From positions 1 to 39,661 of the forward strand of contig JACRDA010000416.1 in NCBI GenBank assembly GCA_016212965.1: a stretch of DNA of 39,661 nucleotides, given 5' to 3'. Position numbers and translations under genes: made by a program. Position 1 is the first letter of the stretch. The number at the start of each line of letters is the position of its first letter. Below are positions 25,374 through 34,028 of the stretch, piece after piece. The stretch is from Myxococcales bacterium (GTDB lineage: Bacteria; Myxococcota_A; Polyangia; Polyangiales; Polyangiaceae). Below the pieces are notes generated by a model. It saw only the letters and a list, made by a program, of their open reading frames with translations. It had not been told where the DNA came from and searched no databases.

Positions 25374-26732
25374 TCAGTTCTGCGCGAGCGTGAGCGTGAA
25401 CGGGCCTTCCTCGCCCGGCGAGTAGGCGTCGACCACGATGGTGATCGCCGTCCCCGAGGTCACGGCGACGTCGAGCGTTTCGTCGGTCCCGCCGAACTGC
25501 GAGTCGGCGCAGCCGAGCTCGGTGCCCGAGTCGGCGCAGGTGCCGCGCACGTGCAGGCCCTGGTCGGTGGCCGACGCGAGCGTGAGGCCGAGCGTGCCCG
25601 TGAACCCGGGCGTGAAGGTGTAGACGCGCTCGTTGCCGCCGCCGCCGCAGCTCGAGCCCATGGCGGCCGAGCCCTGGTTGGTGTTGCCGTTCGTGGCGCC
25701 GAGGGTCACCGTCTGGGCCGCCGCGCAGATCGGCGCGATGGCCTGGAACGCAACGTCGAGCGTGAAGGTCGCGTCGCCGCCGTAGCCGTCGACGAACACG
25801 AACACGCTCTGGCCGGACGCGAGCTCGAGCGACGTGGCGCCACCCTCGGTGCCGCAGAAGCCGAGACCGGTCGCGCCGTCGTCGCACACCGTGCGGAGGT
25901 ACCAGTCCACGGAGCCGGTCGTGGCCGCGACCGCGAAGCTCACGTTGCCCGCCTCGGGCGCGGTGAACTCGTAGATGCGCTCGTTGGCGTTGCCACCCGC
26001 GATGTACGAGCCGAACAGGCTCCGGCACACCGCCGCGAAGGCGTTGGTACCGCCCGCGGTGTCGCCGTTGAAGGTCCCGCCCCCCGACACGTCGACCGCC
26101 GCGCCGCAGGCACCGGAGACGGTCGCCTGACAGGTCGCGTCGGCCGCGCAGTCCGCGTCCTCGCAGTCGGTGAAGCCGCCGCCATCGCCGAAGTCGAGGT
26201 CCTCGTCGTCACCGCCCGTGCACACCTCGGCCACCGGCGCGCAGACGAGCACGTCGTTGTTGCAGGTGACCTCGCACTGGTCGTCGGTCTCGCAGCCACC
26301 GAAGCACACGAGGAGTGAGCCGTCCCCGCTGAGATCCACGCACTCCTGCGCCGGGCCGGTGCAGTCGGCCGGCCCCGAACAGGTCTTGATGCAGCCGGAG
26401 CCACCGCTCGGCAGGCCGAGGCACTCGGAGCCCGCGGGGCACGGCGCGAGCTCGGGATCGCACAGGCCGCTGCAGTAGCCGCCCGCCCAGCCGAGGTAGC
26501 TCTCCGGCATGCAGAGGTCGCCGGAGCACTGGTCGTCGGCGGTGCACGCGTCGCCCACGGGGCTCTTCACCTCGCCGCCCTGACCGCCGGAGCCGCCGCC
26601 ACCCGTGGCGCCCGTGCCGCCCGTGCCGCCCGTTCCGGTCCCCCCGGTCCCCGGGTCTTCCTTCGTCTCGCTGCAAGCCGCGAAGCCGAGCCCCGCCACG
26701 GAAACGACCAAGAGCGCGCGCACGAATCGCAT
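25374..26732 (-). CDS. Cys-rich lipoprotein with two PPC-like beta domains
   Basis: The 452-residue protein starts MRFVRALLVVSVAGLGF with lipobox AAC. A Gly/Thr linker (about 25-55) follows, then a Cys-rich part (CTADDQCSGDLCMPESYLG and more, about 60-205). Two related beta-sandwich units follow, each with an ER-(I/V)-Y-x-F motif (NERIYEFTAPEAGNVSF and NERVYTFTPGFTGTLGL). They resemble the bacterial pre-peptidase C-terminal (PPC) domain. No protease or other catalytic domain is present. It is probably a surface protein of unknown role. AGGAGG at 26738-26743, five bases before ATG 26732, fixes the start. Confidence 0.82.
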   Translation of the reverse strand: MRFVRALLVVSVAGLGFAACSETKEDPGTGGTGTGGTGGTGATGGGGSGGQGGEVKSPVGDACTADDQCSGDLCMPESYLGWAGGYCSGLCDPELAPCPAGSECLGLPSGGSGCIKTCSGPADCTGPAQECVDLSGDGSLLVCFGGCETDDQCEVTCNNDVLVCAPVAEVCTGGDDEDLDFGDGGGFTDCEDADCAADATCQATVSGACGAAVDVSGGGTFNGDTAGGTNAFAAVCRSLFGSYIAGGNANERIYEFTAPEAGNVSFAVAATTGSVDWYLRTVCDDGATGLGFCGTEGGATSLELASGQSVFVFVDGYGGDATFTLDVAFQAIAPICAAAQTVTLGATNGNTNQGSAAMGSSCGGGGNERVYTFTPGFTGTLGLTLASATDQGLHVRGTCADSGTELGCADSQFGGTDETLDVAVTSGTAITIVVDAYSPGEEGPFTLTLAQN

Positions 26733-26879
26733 GGGAGCCTCCTCGAAAAAGCCACCTCCCTTTAGCACGGAGACGCGCGCGCGACCCCGCGCAACGCCCA
26801 TCCGGACGTAACGGAAGGAGAAGCTCGGGCGTCGTCGCTCGACCACGGTCCGTGGGGCCGATCCAAGACGTCCTCGCGG

Positions 26880-26904
26880 GTGCGGGGCGGCGCCTACCCC
26901 GCAC
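26880..26904 (-). terminator. Hairpin GTGCGGGG/CCCCGCAC downstream of the kinase-activator operon
   Basis: GTGCGGGG (26880-26887) and CCCCGCAC (26897-26904) form an exact 8-base stem with a 9-base loop. It lies about 130 bases after the stop of the activator gene on the minus strand; the TAG of the small ORF falls in its loop. No U-run follows, so a terminator role is inferred. Nearby are two perfect palindromic sites, CCACGGtCCGTGG (26843-26855) and CCCGATCGGG (26921-26930). The rest of 26733-27032 holds only the small ORF. Confidence 0.35.
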
Positions 26905-27028
26905 GCGGCAAGAACAACCTCCCGATCGGGATCTCGACCGCCTCGAAGGGCGGGATGCGCGCGACGGCCGACTCCTCCGTTTCCGCGGTGGACGCAGCAG
27001 CTCGGGGTGACCTCTCCTCGCCCGGCAC
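26894..27028 (-). CDS. Possible 44-residue ORF directly after the FHA activator gene
   Basis: A GTG at 27026-27028, four bases past the activator stop codon, opens a 44-residue frame ending TAG at 26894-26896. The second half reads SAVARIPPFEAVEIPIGRLF and then LPRAG, with codons mostly ending in G or C; the first half is Ser/Glu/Ala-rich and less gene-like. It may be a small co-translated protein or the 3' remnant of a larger gene. No family is recognised. Confidence 0.3.
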   Translation of the reverse strand: MPGEERSPRAAASTAETEESAVARIPPFEAVEIPIGRLFLPRAG

Positions 27029-27032
27029 CCGT

Positions 27033-28396
<1,364 letters not shown>

Positions 28397-28400
<4 letters not shown>

Positions 28401-29440
28401 GGCTTCGTTCCCTCGTCTGGTCCGTCGACGTCCGTGCTCGCCCCGTCCCACACCGGCGCATCGACCTCGGTGCTGGCGTCCACCCCGTAGCCGGCCGCCG
28501 AGCGCTCGTCCTCGGGCGCCGGACGAAAGGCCCGCGCGCCGGCGCGGCGCGCGATGGCCTCGGGCTGGATGGAGCGCCAGGCGGCGAGCGCATCGAGCGC
28601 CGTCGCGAAGCGCAGCTCGCGATCGCGCTGCAGCGCGCACGCCATGAAGCGCTCGAGCCCGGCCGGCCACTGCTCGCCGGTCACCTCGCTCAGGCTCGGC
28701 GCCGGGCGGTCCATCTTGAGCGCCAGGATGGTGCCGGCGTTGGGGCCCTCGAAGGGCAGCCGGCCGGCGAGCGACCGGAACACCACCGTGCCGACCGCGT
28801 AGATGTCGGCCCGACCGTCGGCGCGGGCCGCGCCGCGCACCTGCTCGGGCGCCATGTACGAGAAGCTCCCGAGCGTGGCGTCGAAGTCGGTGAGCGAGGG
28901 CTCGTCGCGGCGCCCGTCCTTGCTCTTCTTGCTCAGCTTCGAGATGCCGAAGTCGAGCACCTTGGCGCGCTCGTGGCGGCCGTCGGGCGCCGGCACGCGC
29001 AGCCGCTCGACGAAGATGTTGCCGGGCTTGAGATCGCGGTGCACGACCCCGGCCGCGTGCGCCGCCGCGAGCCCCTGCAGGACATCGTCGACGAGGGGCC
29101 CGACCTCGGCAAAGGCGAGGTAGAGCTCGCGCTTCAAGCGGTCGCTCAGGGTCTCGCCCTCGAGCTGCTCGAACACGAGCAGGTGAGCGCCCGAGCGGTC
29201 GCGCTCGATGCCGAGCAGGCGGCACACGTAGGGGCTGTCGATGGCCGCCGCCGCGCGCGCCTCGCGCTCGAAGCGCGCCACGAGCTCCGGGTTCACGGCG
29301 GCCTTGGGCAAGAGCACCTTGATGGCGACCACGCGCGTGCCGTCGAAGGACCGCGCCGACCACACCTCGCCCATGCCTCCTCGGCCGAGCAAGTGCTCGA
29401 CGCGATAGCCGGCGAGGCTCTCTCCGGGGTGGATCGCCAC
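28397..29440 (-). CDS. Soluble Ser/Thr protein kinase coupled to the FHA activator
   Basis: The protein is about 347 residues from GTG 29440. The kinase domain covers most of it: LGRGGMGEVW, AIKVLLP, HRDLKPGNIF, DFGISK and MAPEQ. The long activation loop (KKSKDGRRDEPSLTDFDATL) has several Ser/Thr candidates for autophosphorylation. No transmembrane helix or sensor domain follows; the last 70 residues are acidic and Thr/Ser-rich (DASTEVDAPVWDGAST) and could themselves be phospho-targets read by the FHA domain. Unlike the other two kinases in the window it is cytosolic. Its stop overlaps the activator start by four bases, so the two are made together. A longer form from 29524 is possible, but its extra residues do not look like kinase sequence. 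Confidence 0.9.
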
Positions 29441-29498
29441 GATACCTGGATCGGGACCGTACCAGATGTGGCACGCCAGGCCAGCGCTTTCTCGGGGA

Positions 29499-29521
29499 GC
29501 CGCGCGCGGCAAGCGCGCGGC
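29499..29521. promoter_or_regulatory. Inverted repeat GCCGCGCG/CGCGCGGC in the divergent psp-like control region
   Basis: An exact 8-base stem with a 7-base loop lies in the 225-base gap between the divergent kinase and YbjN-like genes. TACCAG (29460-29465) and CTGGTA (29536-29541) form an outer pair around it. It lies about 60-80 bases before the start expected from the weak sigma54-type match at 29553. An activator site is a reasonable guess. Confidence 0.3.
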
Positions 29522-29552
29522 CACCCATGGCTCGCCTGGTATGCGCCCTCTC

Positions 29553-29569
29553 TTGGCGCTAGGCTCGCG
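29553..29569 (+). promoter_or_regulatory. Weak sigma54-type promoter candidate for the YbjN-PspA-ATPase operon
   Basis: TTGGCGCTAGGCTCGCG keeps GG (29555-29556) and GC (29567-29568) at the required ten-base spacing and reads TGGCGC for the -24 half, but TCGC instead of TTGC at -12. In DNA this rich in G and C such a match can arise by chance. It is listed because the adjacent operon encodes a sigma54 activator. Confidence 0.25.
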
Positions 29570-29665
29570 CCCGACCTACGGATTCCGACTCGGCCGCCGC
29601 GCGGGTCGAGGCGGCAGACATCCGGCTCGACCGAGGCCGCAGGCCGGGGGAAAACACGAACCGCC

Positions 29666-30058
29666 ATGCCACGCAACCGAGACGACATCGAAACGTTCCT
29701 CCACCGCCTGAACCGCTCGTTCTACGTCAGCGAGTCGGGCACGTTCATCGTGTCGAGCGGCGACGGCGGCCCGCCCATCGCCGTCCAGGTGGACGAGCCC
29801 ATCGTGCTCGCCGCCGTCCACATGGGGCACATCCCGAAGGATCCGACGCGCCAGCTCGCCCTGTTCCGCAAGGTGCTCGAGTTCAACACGCAGGACCTCG
29901 CCCACGCCGCCTACGGCCTCGACGGCGACGAGCTCGTGCTCGATGCCGGTCTCGAGCTCGAGAACCTCGACGAGAACGAGCTCGCGGCCGTCCTCAACGA
30001 CATCGAGCTCGCGCTCGGTCGCCACACGAAGGAGCTGCGCGCGCTCGCGCTCGACTAG
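29666..30058 (+). CDS. YbjN-like protein
   Basis: The 130-residue cytosolic protein begins RDDIETFLHRLNRSF. It has YVSESGTFIVSS, PIAVQVDEPIVLAAVHMG and LFRKVLEFNTQDLAHAAYGLDGDELVL, matching the YbjN/DUF1821 fold, which resembles type III secretion chaperones. Members are thought to bind partner proteins; E. coli YbjN is linked to stress responses. The acidic tail (LENLDENELAAVLNDIELAL) is helical. It is the first gene of a three-gene run with pspA and a P-type ATPase and lies 114 bases before pspA. The longer reading frame back to 28973 is the shadow of the kinase gene. Confidence 0.8.
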   Translation: MPRNRDDIETFLHRLNRSFYVSESGTFIVSSGDGGPPIAVQVDEPIVLAAVHMGHIPKDPTRQLALFRKVLEFNTQDLAHAAYGLDGDELVLDAGLELENLDENELAAVLNDIELALGRHTKELRALALD

Positions 30059-30172
30059 GCCGCGCCGCCGGGTCACGCGGTCGCGCGCGCCGCGCGCCGC
30101 GTCGCCCTCGTCTGCCCGCGCCGCCCACCCCGCCCCGTCACCGGATCCCGAACGTTCACGGAAAGCTCGACC

Positions 30173-31018
30173 ATGGGAATTTTCGCCCGTCTCGCCGCGC
30201 TCATCAAGAGCAACATCAACGACCTCATCAGCAAGGCCGAAGACCCGGAGAAGATGCTGAACCAGGTCGTGCTCGACATGAGCAATCAGCTCATCGAGGC
30301 CAAGAAGCAGGTCGCCGTCTCGATCGCCGACGAGAAGCGGCTGGCAAAGCAGGCCGAGCAGGAGGAGGCGAAGGCGGCCGAGTGGCACCGGCGCGCGATG
30401 CTCGCCGTGCGCGCCGGCGACGACGCGCTCGCCAAGGAGGCCCTGCAGAGGAAGCAAGAGCACCAGCAGCTCGCCGACGGCTTCAAGGATCAATGGCAGA
30501 AGCAGAAGGCGGCCGTCGATCAGATCAAGACCGCCCTGCGCGTCCTCAACAACAAGATCGAGGACGCCAAGCGCAAGAAGGCCCTGATCATCGCGCGCGC
30601 CCGCCGCGCCCAGGCGCAGAAGCAGATCCAGGAGACGATTGGCGGGCTCACGGCCAACAGCGCCTTCGAGGTCTTCGACCGCATGGAGCAGCGGGTCAAC
30701 CAGGCGGAGGCCGAGGCCGAGGCTCAGTCCGAGCTCGCCGAGGAGTACACGGGTGACGTCGCGGCCCACAAGTTCAAGCAGCTCGAGGCCAACATGGGCG
30801 CCGACGACGAGCTCATGGCGCTCAAGCGCCAGATGGGCGTGCTGCCGCCCGAGGCGCCGCCCCCGGCCGAGGAGGTCGCGGCCGCGCCGCCCGTGCGCGT
30901 GGCCGAGCAGAAGGAGCCCGAGCCGGAGCTGTCGAAGCAGGAGCAGGACGAGCTCGAGAAAGCGCTCGCCGAGCTCGAGGCGCAGGAGCAGGCCCAGCAA
31001 GCGCGGATGAAGCGTTGA
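30173..31018 (+). CDS. pspA: PspA/IM30 (Vipp1) family membrane-stress protein
   Basis: The 281-residue protein starts MGIFARLAALIKSNINDLIS, the amphipathic membrane-binding helix of PspA/Vipp1. AEDPEKMLNQVVLDM and a long coiled coil (about 25-150, rich in Lys, Glu and Gln) follow, then the later family helices (SAFEVFDRMEQRVNQAEAEA). An extra Pro/Ala linker (PPEAPPPAEEVAAAPP) and a closing acidic helix make it about 60 residues longer than the E. coli protein. It should form ring or rod oligomers that bind stressed inner membrane. GGAAAG precedes the ATG. Its TGA overlaps the TTG start of the ATPase gene. Confidence 0.92.
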   Translation: MGIFARLAALIKSNINDLISKAEDPEKMLNQVVLDMSNQLIEAKKQVAVSIADEKRLAKQAEQEEAKAAEWHRRAMLAVRAGDDALAKEALQRKQEHQQLADGFKDQWQKQKAAVDQIKTALRVLNNKIEDAKRKKALIIARARRAQAQKQIQETIGGLTANSAFEVFDRMEQRVNQAEAEAEAQSELAEEYTGDVAAHKFKQLEANMGADDELMALKRQMGVLPPEAPPPAEEVAAAPPVRVAEQKEPEPELSKQEQDELEKALAELEAQEQAQQARMKR

Positions 31019-33879
31019 GCCAGCCGAGCGCCAGCACCCGCCCGTCGGCAGCCGCCGCGTCGACGCCGCGCGCCGCCGACCACGCCGAGGACCTGAAGGC
31101 GCTGCTCGCGCGCCTCGAGGCGAGCTCCGCCAAGGGCCTGACCGAGGACGAGGCGGCGGCACGGCTCGAGCGCCACGGCCGCAACGCCCTGCCCGCGGCG
31201 CCGCGCGAGCCGAGCTGGCTGCGCCTGCTGAAGCAGTTCCAGAACCCGCTCGTCCTCACGCTGCTCGCCGCCGCCATCATCGCCACGGTGGTCGGCATCA
31301 CCGAGTCCGAGGGGCGCTCGACCCTCGAGCGCTTCGGCGACGCCATCGCGATCCTGCTCATCGTGGTGATGAACGCCTTCATCGGCTTCTTCCAGGAGCG
31401 GCGCGCCGAGGCCGCGCTCGAGGCGCTGCAGCGGCTCGCGGCGCCGAACGCGCGCGTGCGCCGCGAGGGCCGCATCCGCATGGTGCCCGCGGCCGAGCTC
31501 GTGCCGGGCGACCTCATCGAGCTCGAGGCGGGCGACTCGGTGCCCGCCGACGCGCGCCTCTTGCAGACCATCGATCTCGGCAGCGAGGAGTCGTCGCTCA
31601 CCGGCGAGAGCAGCCCGGTCGGCAAGGACGCCGTCGCCGACGTGCCGGCGGACGCGCCGCTCGCCGACCGCGTGAACATGGTGTTCACCGGCACCACGGT
31701 CGTGCGCGGCAAGGGGCGTGCCGTCGTCACCACGACCGGCCCCCACACCGAGCTCGGCCGCATCGGCGAGATGATCCGCTCGATCGGCGCCCAGAAGACG
31801 CCGCTCGAGGAGCGCCTCGAGCACTTCGGCTCGATCATTCTCAAGGTGTGCCTGGGCGCGGCCCTCGCACTCATGCTCTGGGGCTTCGCGCGCGGTGGGC
31901 GCAGCTGGCACGTGCTCTTGCTCGAGGCGGTGAGCCTCGCCGTCGCCGCCATCCCGGAGGGCCTGCCGGCCATCACCACCATCACGCTCGCGCTCGGCAT
32001 GCAGCGCATGGCCAAGCGAGGCGCCATCGTGCGCAAGCTCCCCGCCGTCGAGACCCTCGGCGCGGCCAGCGTGATCTGCTCGGACAAGACCGGCACGCTC
32101 ACGCAGAACGAGATGATGGTGCGCGAGATCTACACCTACGGGCAGGCCTACACCGTGAGCGGTGAGGGCTACGACCCGCAGGGCGAGATCCGCGACTCCG
32201 ACAACCGCCTCGTGGACGTGCACAAGCTGCCGGGGCCGCTCGACCAGACGCTCGCGACGGCGGCCCTCTGCAACAACGCCTCCCTCGCGAAGGACGCGGA
32301 GACGGGGCGCTGGAAGGTCACGGGCGATCCCACCGAGGGAGCGCTCCTCACCGTGGCCGCCAAGGTGGGCCACGAGCAGCAGGCCCTGTCGACCTCGCAC
32401 CAGATCTTGGCGGAGCTGCCCTTCGACAGCGACCGCAAGCGCATGACGATCGTGGCGCGCGACGCCCAGGGCCGCGACATCGCGCACGTCAAGGGCAGCG
32501 TGGACGTGCTCCTGCCGCGCTCGGTGGCCTACGAGCACGACGGCGGGACGGCTCCCCTCGACGAAGAGGCGCGGGCGCGCATCCTCGCCGTGGCCGAGGC
32601 CATGAGCAAGAAGGCGCTGCGCGTGCTCGCGCTCTGCCGGCGCGAGACGAGCGCCGCCCCGTCGAGCGACCTCGACAGCGACGCGCCGCCGCCGAGTCGC
32701 GACGCCGAGAACCTGGAGCGCGAGCTCACCTTCCTCGGCCTGTGCGGCATGATGGACCCACCGCGCGCGGGGGTCGCCGAGGCGGTGGCCACCTGTGCCA
32801 CGGCCGGCATCCGCGCCGTCATGATCACCGGCGACCACAAGCTGACGGCGCAGGCCGTCGCCGAGGAGATCGGCCTGTGGGTCGACGGCGACGTGGCCAT
32901 CACGGGCAGCGAGCTCGCGCAGCTCTCCGACGACGAGCTAGCCGCGCGCATCATGCACATCCGCGTCTTCGCCCGCACGACCGCCGAGCAGAAGCTCCAG
33001 ATCGTGCGCGCGTTCAAGAAGGCCGGGCACATCGTGGCCATGACGGGCGACGGGGTGAACGACGCCCCGGCGCTGCGCGAGGCCCACATCGGCGTCGCCA
33101 TGGGGCTCCAGGGCACCGACGTCGCGCGCCAGGCCGCGGACCTCGTGCTGCAGGACGACAACTTCGCCACCATCGTCGAGGCCGTCCGCGAAGGACGCGC
33201 CATCTACCGCAACATCCAGAAGTTCATCTTCTTCCTCTTGTCCTCGAACATGGGCCTCGTGGTCGCCGTGTTCGTGGTGAGCCTGTTCAAGAGCTGGCCG
33301 CCGCTCACGCCGCTCATGATCCTGTGGATCAACCTCGTGACGAACGGCCTACCCGCCCTCGCGCTCGGCATGGACCCGCCCGACAAGATGCTCATGCAGG
33401 AGCCGCCGCGCCGGCCGGACGAGGGCCTCATCGGCATGCGGGAGTACCTCGGCATCCTCTACGTCGGCCTCGTGATGGGCGGGGCGGCGGTGCTGCTCTA
33501 CGCATTGTCCCCGAGGGATGAAGCGTCGCTCGAGCACACCCGCGCCCTCGCCTTCACGCTGCTCGCCCTGTCGCCGCTCGTGCACGCCTTCTCCTGTCGC
33601 AGCCAGACGCGCTCCATCGTGTCCTCGCGCCCGCTCGTGAGCCTGCCCCTCCTGGGGGCCGTCGTGGCGAGCGCCGCCCTGCACCTCATCGCCATCCTGG
33701 TCCCCGCGCTCCGGCCGGTGTTCAAGACGTTCGCCGTGACGGGCGAGGAGTGGAGCATCGTGCTCGGGCTGTCCCTGCTCGTCGTGCCCACGGTCGAAAT
33801 CGCGAAGTTCTTCCAGCGCCGCAAGCTCTTCCGCCTCGGGCTCGGCGGCTCCCCGTCGTCGCGCGTGTTCCGGCGCTGA
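31015..33879 (+). CDS. P2-type cation-transporting ATPase with altered ion-binding residues
   Basis: The 954-residue ATPase has TGES (196-199), PEGL in helix 4 (314-317), phosphorylation site D357 in DKTGT, TGDGVNDAP (677-685) and about ten transmembrane helices. The overall pattern is that of SERCA-like calcium pumps. The helix-4 glutamate is present (E315), but in helix 5 the NxxE motif reads NMGL, with L748 where SERCA has E771. In helix 6 LWINLVTN has N777 where SERCA has D800. Two carboxylates central to calcium binding are thus missing, so the ion may not be calcium. The start is TTG 31015, overlapping the pspA stop as TTGA. This suggests coupled translation with pspA. Confidence 0.9.
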   Translation: MSQPSASTRPSAAAASTPRAADHAEDLKALLARLEASSAKGLTEDEAAARLERHGRNALPAAPREPSWLRLLKQFQNPLVLTLLAAAIIATVVGITESEGRSTLERFGDAIAILLIVVMNAFIGFFQERRAEAALEALQRLAAPNARVRREGRIRMVPAAELVPGDLIELEAGDSVPADARLLQTIDLGSEESSLTGESSPVGKDAVADVPADAPLADRVNMVFTGTTVVRGKGRAVVTTTGPHTELGRIGEMIRSIGAQKTPLEERLEHFGSIILKVCLGAALALMLWGFARGGRSWHVLLLEAVSLAVAAIPEGLPAITTITLALGMQRMAKRGAIVRKLPAVETLGAASVICSDKTGTLTQNEMMVREIYTYGQAYTVSGEGYDPQGEIRDSDNRLVDVHKLPGPLDQTLATAALCNNASLAKDAETGRWKVTGDPTEGALLTVAAKVGHEQQALSTSHQILAELPFDSDRKRMTIVARDAQGRDIAHVKGSVDVLLPRSVAYEHDGGTAPLDEEARARILAVAEAMSKKALRVLALCRRETSAAPSSDLDSDAPPPSRDAENLERELTFLGLCGMMDPPRAGVAEAVATCATAGIRAVMITGDHKLTAQAVAEEIGLWVDGDVAITGSELAQLSDDELAARIMHIRVFARTTAEQKLQIVRAFKKAGHIVAMTGDGVNDAPALREAHIGVAMGLQGTDVARQAADLVLQDDNFATIVEAVREGRAIYRNIQKFIFFLLSSNMGLVVAVFVVSLFKSWPPLTPLMILWINLVTNGLPALALGMDPPDKMLMQEPPRRPDEGLIGMREYLGILYVGLVMGGAAVLLYALSPRDEASLEHTRALAFTLLALSPLVHAFSCRSQTRSIVSSRPLVSLPLLGAVVASAALHLIAILVPALRPVFKTFAVTGEEWSIVLGLSLLVVPTVEIAKFFQRRKLFRLGLGGSPSSRVFRR

Positions 33880-34028
33880 CTTCTCCGTAGCGCCCGTCCG
33901 TCGCGCGTGGCCCGTGGCGCCGCAACTTTGCCGCGACACCGTACCGGGTCGACGCCCGCGGCCAGGTTGCCGTACATTGACGTGCCCGTGCCCGCAGCTC
34001 GGCGCGCGGCCCCACGCCCTCGCCCACC

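Noticed and set aside
25374..26732. Secreted protease, because of PPC-like domains
   Set aside because: No catalytic domain of any protease family can be seen in the chain.
29469..29485. TGGCACG as the -24 half of a sigma54 promoter
   Set aside because: The -24 half is perfect but no GC occurs ten bases after the GG; the nearest GC is two bases too far.
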